Assembly (NCBI GenBank): GCA_963665865.2
Contig: CAXXWF010000001.1
Span: 1,178,001-1,242,000, forward strand
DNA length: 64,000 bases
Direction: 5' to 3'
Source of the DNA: PHAA01 sp963665865
Lineage (GTDB): Bacteria > Bacillota > Syntrophomonadia > Syntrophomonadales > Syntrophomonadaceae
In this document: piece after piece, positions 60,772-64,000 of the stretch
Numbering within the stretch: position 1 is the stretch's first letter
Layout: the number at the start of each line of letters is the position of its first letter
Notes under the pieces: generated by a model
Database searches by the model: none
What the model was told of the DNA's origin: nothing
What the model saw: the letters and a program-made list of their open reading frames with translations, nothing else
Translations under genes and position numbers: made by a program

Positions 60772-61569
60772 GTGAACATCTACCGGCAAGAGATGAAAAT
60801 GTCGCTTCGGTCCATGCTCTCATGGAGTTTAGGATTGCTGTTGGTGTTGCTTTTTTTCATGTTCATGTTTTCGGCGATCTCCCAAGATGCAGCCTTAATT
60901 ACGCAAATGACCAGCCAATTCCCACCGGCGGTGGTGAGAGCATTGGGGCTAAGCAGTCTGGACTTATCCACCGTACTGGGCTTTTATGGCTACGTATTCC
61001 TGTTTATCCTGCTGACCGCTTCAGTATATGCTCTGAAGTCCGGCATCTCTGCTCTGTCCGAGGAAGTCAGAGCGAAAACTGCTGATTTTTTGGTATCCAA
61101 GCCTATTACCAGGAATACCATAGTAACTGCCAAAATAATGAGTGTAATTACCCTGGTTGTCCTGCAAACCATCATCTATATCGGCGGGGCCTTGATTATT
61201 ACCCGGTTAATTACCAATCAGTATTTTGATAAATCTATTTTCTTAATGATTAACTTGAGCTTGTTCCTGGTAGAATTATTTTTTGTAGGTTTAGGATTAC
61301 TGTTGTCGGTCATTATCGAGAGGATTAAGACAGTGCTGCCCATTGCCTTAGGCATCGTATTTGGTTTCTGGATTTTGCAAATGTTAAATCAATCTCTGGC
61401 AGACCATACCTTGGCATATTTTACACCATTTGCTTACTTCGATATTGCGAAAATTATTACAACGGGCAGCTATGAAACTGTATATCTATTTAGTGATTTG
61501 ATTTTAATTGTGATTTTTACGGTGCTTACCTATATAATCTATCAGCACCAGGACATGCCATCCGTCTAG
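60772..61569 (+). CDS. ABC-2 type permease, first subunit
   Basis: 265 residues, six TM helices. The cytoplasmic coupling motif EEVRAKTADFLVSKPITRNTIVTAKI is shared with the second permease. GTG 60772 is chosen: AAAGGAGG, located within the last codons of the ATPase gene, lies 9 nt upstream. An in-frame ATG at 60751 would lie before that ribosome site. Confidence 0.88.
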   Translation: MNIYRQEMKMSLRSMLSWSLGLLLVLLFFMFMFSAISQDAALITQMTSQFPPAVVRALGLSSLDLSTVLGFYGYVFLFILLTASVYALKSGISALSEEVRAKTADFLVSKPITRNTIVTAKIMSVITLVVLQTIIYIGGALIITRLITNQYFDKSIFLMINLSLFLVELFFVGLGLLLSVIIERIKTVLPIALGIVFGFWILQMLNQSLADHTLAYFTPFAYFDIAKIITTGSYETVYLFSDLILIVIFTVLTYIIYQHQDMPSV

Positions 61570-61586
61570 TTAAGAGAGTGGTTTTA

Positions 61587-61678
61587 TGTCATCCTGAACG
61601 AAGTGAAGGATCTAATCGCCTAATATGGTGTTTTCCGAAGGAGATCCTTCGTTGCACTCAGGATGACACGAACGTTAT
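61587..61678. repeat. Palindromic MITE, copy 3
   Basis: Same orientation as copy 2, bounded by TGTCATCC and GGATGACA and continuing CGAACGTTATTC. It sits between the two permease genes of one ABC operon, so it is transcribed and its RNA would form a long hairpin between the two cistrons. Confidence 0.85.
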
Positions 61679-61824
61679 TCTGTTACTGACCAAGATTAGA
61701 GATAATTGATAATACTCCACTGTATTTAAAAGAGCAAAGTCCTCATAGAAGTCAGCGGCCGTCTATGTATATCGTTTTTCTTAACGGCGCATCTTCTGTC
61801 AGCTGCGAAAGGAATGGTTTCAGA

Positions 61825-62619
61825 ATGAATATCGTATTAAGAGAACTGCGGGCTAATCGAAAGTCACTCATTATATGGTGTATATCTATGGTTGCTCTTA
61901 TTGGGGTGGGTATGGTTAAATATTCGGGCATAGAAGCAATCGGTCAAAGTGCCAACGATCTCGTTAATCAGTTGCCAGCGGCAATGAAAAGTATATTAGG
62001 CATGAATTTTTTAGATTTAACCTCTATAGCAGGGTATTATGGGGTCTTTTTTCTTTACTTCTTGCTGCTGGGGGGGACCCATGCAGTCATGCTCGGTGCC
62101 ATTATCATTTCCAAAGAAGAAAGAGACAAGACTGCCGATTTTTTATTCGTGAAGCCTATTCAACGCAGCAGGGTGATAACTGCCAAGTTAATCGCCATTC
62201 TTATCAACCTGGCGATATTTAATATAGTAACCCTATTGGCATCAGTTTTCTTTGTAGCTCAGTATAACAAGGGTGAATCTATAAATAGTCAGATCATCTA
62301 CTTAATGATCGCCCTATTCATACTGCAGGTAATCTTTGCAGCCATCGGTGCGGGAATATCAGGGCTGGCCAAAAACACCAAGAAAGCCACTTCATTTGCA
62401 ACGACACTATTTCTAATCACGTTTTTGTTATCAACGGCTATAGACCTTTATGGTAGAATTAGTTTTCTAAAATACTTCACACCTTTTAAGTACTTTCCCA
62501 TTGCTGACGTTATGAAAGGCTCTTTTGATCCCTTATTCCTTTGCTTAGCGGTGGTTATAATAATCGGATCAACAGCAGTAACTTATATCACCTTCCAAAA
62601 ACGCGATATCTTTATATAA
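61825..62619 (+). CDS. ABC-2 type permease, second subunit
   Basis: 264 residues, six TM helices, a paralogue of the gene at 60772: KEERDKTADFLFVKPIQRSRVITAKL matches the coupling motif and SIAGYYGVFFLYFLLL matches the same helix. ATG 61825 follows AAAGGAATGG; a longer frame from 61765 has no ribosome site and an unlikely N-terminus. With 59883 and 60772 it forms a heterodimeric exporter. The MITE between the permeases probably pushed the two genes apart. Confidence 0.87.
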   Translation: MNIVLRELRANRKSLIIWCISMVALIGVGMVKYSGIEAIGQSANDLVNQLPAAMKSILGMNFLDLTSIAGYYGVFFLYFLLLGGTHAVMLGAIIISKEERDKTADFLFVKPIQRSRVITAKLIAILINLAIFNIVTLLASVFFVAQYNKGESINSQIIYLMIALFILQVIFAAIGAGISGLAKNTKKATSFATTLFLITFLLSTAIDLYGRISFLKYFTPFKYFPIADVMKGSFDPLFLCLAVVIIIGSTAVTYITFQKRDIFI

Positions 62620-62673
62620 AGTTTGATAAGTGTCTCCACCGCTTACAACTCCATAATAGTCTTAAATTGTACC

Positions 62674-62707
62674 AGAAGCGTCGTAAATCATTGCGACGCT
62701 TCTTTTT
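62674..62707 (+). terminator. Terminator of the ABC exporter operon
   Basis: AGAAGCGTCG/CGACGCTTCT, 10-bp stem, 10-nt loop, followed by TTTTT. Confidence 0.88.
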
Positions 62708-62960
62708 CGGAAAAGAATCACGCCAAATATCCTACAACTGTTGATGATGATATCCACTTTATGGTCTGCGGAACGGTACTTTTGTCTGCCATTATTTATT
62801 GCCCGGATCCAATACTAACGATTATGTTAAGAAGGAAAGCGTTAAAGCGGCGACAAAATGTTATTTCCAAAACATCACTGAAACGTTATTATTAGGAAGA
62901 AGATGGTAAATTGTTGAACTATTTCTACAAGGGACCTTTATTGCTGTGAGGTGAAAAGCT
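62708..62960. other. Intergenic stretch without recognised gene
   Basis: 253 nt. Two frames are open for 50-60 codons near 62750-62895 but neither has a ribosome site or a family pattern. It probably contains the promoter of the next kinase gene. Confidence 0.35.
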
Positions 62961-64000
62961 ATGGATAATATGCCTTTTTACATGGTATTTGTCCAATCAC
63001 TCCCGGAGACTTTAATTCTAATATACATGGGGCTGGTCTTAATCGATGCGAAGCCTCCTGTCATAAAAGTGCTGGGAATAGCTCTTGCCTCTGCCCTGCT
63101 TGGTTTTTTCCTGCGATCCTTACCATTGCCGCTGGGAGCAAATGTTTTTATTCAGATTCCTATTATAACAGCCCTGCTTTGGTATGTATGTAAACTGCCT
63201 TTATCAATGGGGTTAATCAGTACTATCCTGGGTATTTTGAGTGTTACCATGGCGGAGGTCATCTTCGATGCTTTAGTGTCGCTAGTTACTGGAATATCGC
63301 CACCACAAGCCATGGAGATCCCGTTATGGCGCATTTTATACCCCCTCCCCGAATTTTTATTTTTAACTTTATTAATACTTTGGTTTAAACACAGGCGGAT
63401 AAACATAACGAGCCTTATTAAGCCGCTATCTATGACCAACAGAAATAATTTAAATGAAAATGTCAGTCCCATCATACTGCTGGCTATGACGGTTTTATTA
63501 GTAATAATTGCATTTTATTGCGAGTTTTATCTGGAGGGTTTCACACATATTTCAAGACAATATATTATTATTACGCTATTCGCAGTTTCAATGATAGCAG
63601 TATTATTAACGATCACTTTAATCTGGAAAATGTTCTATATAAATAAACAGGAGAGTCTTATGGATATACAAACGCTTAATATCAGTAATCTGCAGGACAT
63701 GATGCAAATTATCAAAGCCCAACGGCATGATTTTATTAATCATCTGCAAGTAATTTACGGGTTGCTTAAGTTGGGGGAAAATGAGCAAATTGAAGATTAT
63801 ATCAGTTCACTATATAAAGAGATACAAATAACGGGGGATATCCTGCGTCTGGCTATTCCGGAGTTAAGTGCCTTTCTGCTGGTGCAGTCCGGTCTGGCGG
63901 CTACAAACAACATATCTTTGGAAATAGAGCAAGAGACTGATCTGGGTGGTCTTCATGTCCCGGCCTCAGAATTAATTGTGGTGGTAGGTAATCTGCTCAA
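62961..64000 (+). CDS. Membrane sensor histidine kinase, Spo0B/GHKL type (3' end outside the window)
   Basis: ATG 62961 follows GAGGTGAAAAGCT; the frame is open for 346 codons to the window edge. About six hydrophobic helices (residues 8-220) form the sensor. Then comes an IWKMFYINKQESL linker and the phosphorylated His in IIKAQRHDFINHLQVIYGLL, the Spo0B-alpha motif of GHKL-type kinases (AgrC, CitA/DcuS relatives). The start of the ATPase domain is visible (ASELIVVVGNLL, N-box region). A LytTR- or CitB-type regulator would be expected downstream. Confidence 0.85.
   Translation, partial: MDNMPFYMVFVQSLPETLILIYMGLVLIDAKPPVIKVLGIALASALLGFFLRSLPLPLGANVFIQIPIITALLWYVCKLPLSMGLISTILGILSVTMAEVIFDALVSLVTGISPPQAMEIPLWRILYPLPEFLFLTLLILWFKHRRINITSLIKPLSMTNRNNLNENVSPIILLAMTVLLVIIAFYCEFYLEGFTHISRQYIIITLFAVSMIAVLLTITLIWKMFYINKQESLMDIQTLNISNLQDMMQIIKAQRHDFINHLQVIYGLLKLGENEQIEDYISSLYKEIQITGDILRLAIPELSAFLLVQSGLAATNNISLEIEQETDLGGLHVPASELIVVVGNLL

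Noticed and set aside
62623..62895. 90-codon frame after the ABC exporter, considered as an AgrD-like or small membrane gene before the sensor kinase
   Set aside because: It spans the operon terminator, has no ribosome site and shows no AgrD-type motif.

Overview
The window looks like chromosomal DNA of a spore-forming, anaerobic, low- to mid-GC Firmicute, most likely a Syntrophomonas-type clostridium. Reasons: a SpoIIP sporulation protein, KinA-like orphan kinases, several secreted proteins with copper-amine-oxidase-like stalk domains, an SLH-anchored surface protein, strong AGGAGG ribosome sites, and an acetyl-CoA hydrolase/CoA-transferase of the kind used in butyrate/acetate metabolism. 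The species is inferred from gene content only.

Layout. 0-14.7 kb: CoA-transferase 3' end, D-Ala-D-Ala carboxypeptidase, a holin-like/amidase/small-membrane-protein cassette, an ECF sigma factor with a membrane-anchored propeller partner, a stalk domain fused to a solute-binding protein, an SLH surface protein, and small envelope genes. 14.7-19.4 kb: a decayed ABC permease tail, two tandem orphan PAS histidine kinases, and a 1.2-kb gene-poor stretch with hairpins and a possible short RNA or leader peptide. 19.4-26.8 kb: a 1,894-residue beta-helix/RHS protein with a variable tip, a small two-TM protein (candidate immunity) and an orphan YD-repeat/Ig-like secreted protein. 27-29.3 kb: tRNA-Lys, hydrolase, polysaccharide deacetylase, tRNA-Arg. 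29.4-40.6 kb: a MacAB-type efflux operon, an OmpR-family two-component system and a four-gene glycosyltransferase/GtrA operon. 40.6-52.9 kb: MFS pump, spoIIP, ahcY, lspA, a truncated patatin, an RND pump with adaptor and TetR regulator, and an SGNH hydrolase. 52.9-54.6 kb: an IS1182-type element nested in a long palindrome. 54.7-59.2 kb: a minus-strand lipid-related operon (Tes/MJ0619-like radical SAM, ICMT-like methyltransferase, DUF4395, Lgt-like protein, YjdF-like protein, small membrane protein). 59.3-64 kb: a split membrane gene, an ABC exporter and a Spo0B-type sensor kinase running off the end.

Two findings stand out. First, TTCAG repeats phased at exactly 11 bp precede both the macAB operon and the glycosyltransferase operon, with the same 15-nt step from the last repeat to a -10 box. 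The OmpR-family regulator lies between these operons, so the three units probably form one envelope-stress regulon. Second, the radical SAM/ICMT/DUF4395/Lgt-like operon joins a relative of archaeal tetraether lipid synthase to an Lgt paralogue with altered active-site residues, which suggests an undescribed lipid-modifying pathway. The downstream end of that operon also carries a clear tandem duplication. Other structure includes three copies of an about 85-bp palindromic MITE, several GGGGACG-type palindromes, and four genes or small ORFs that seem to start at CTG or ATT.
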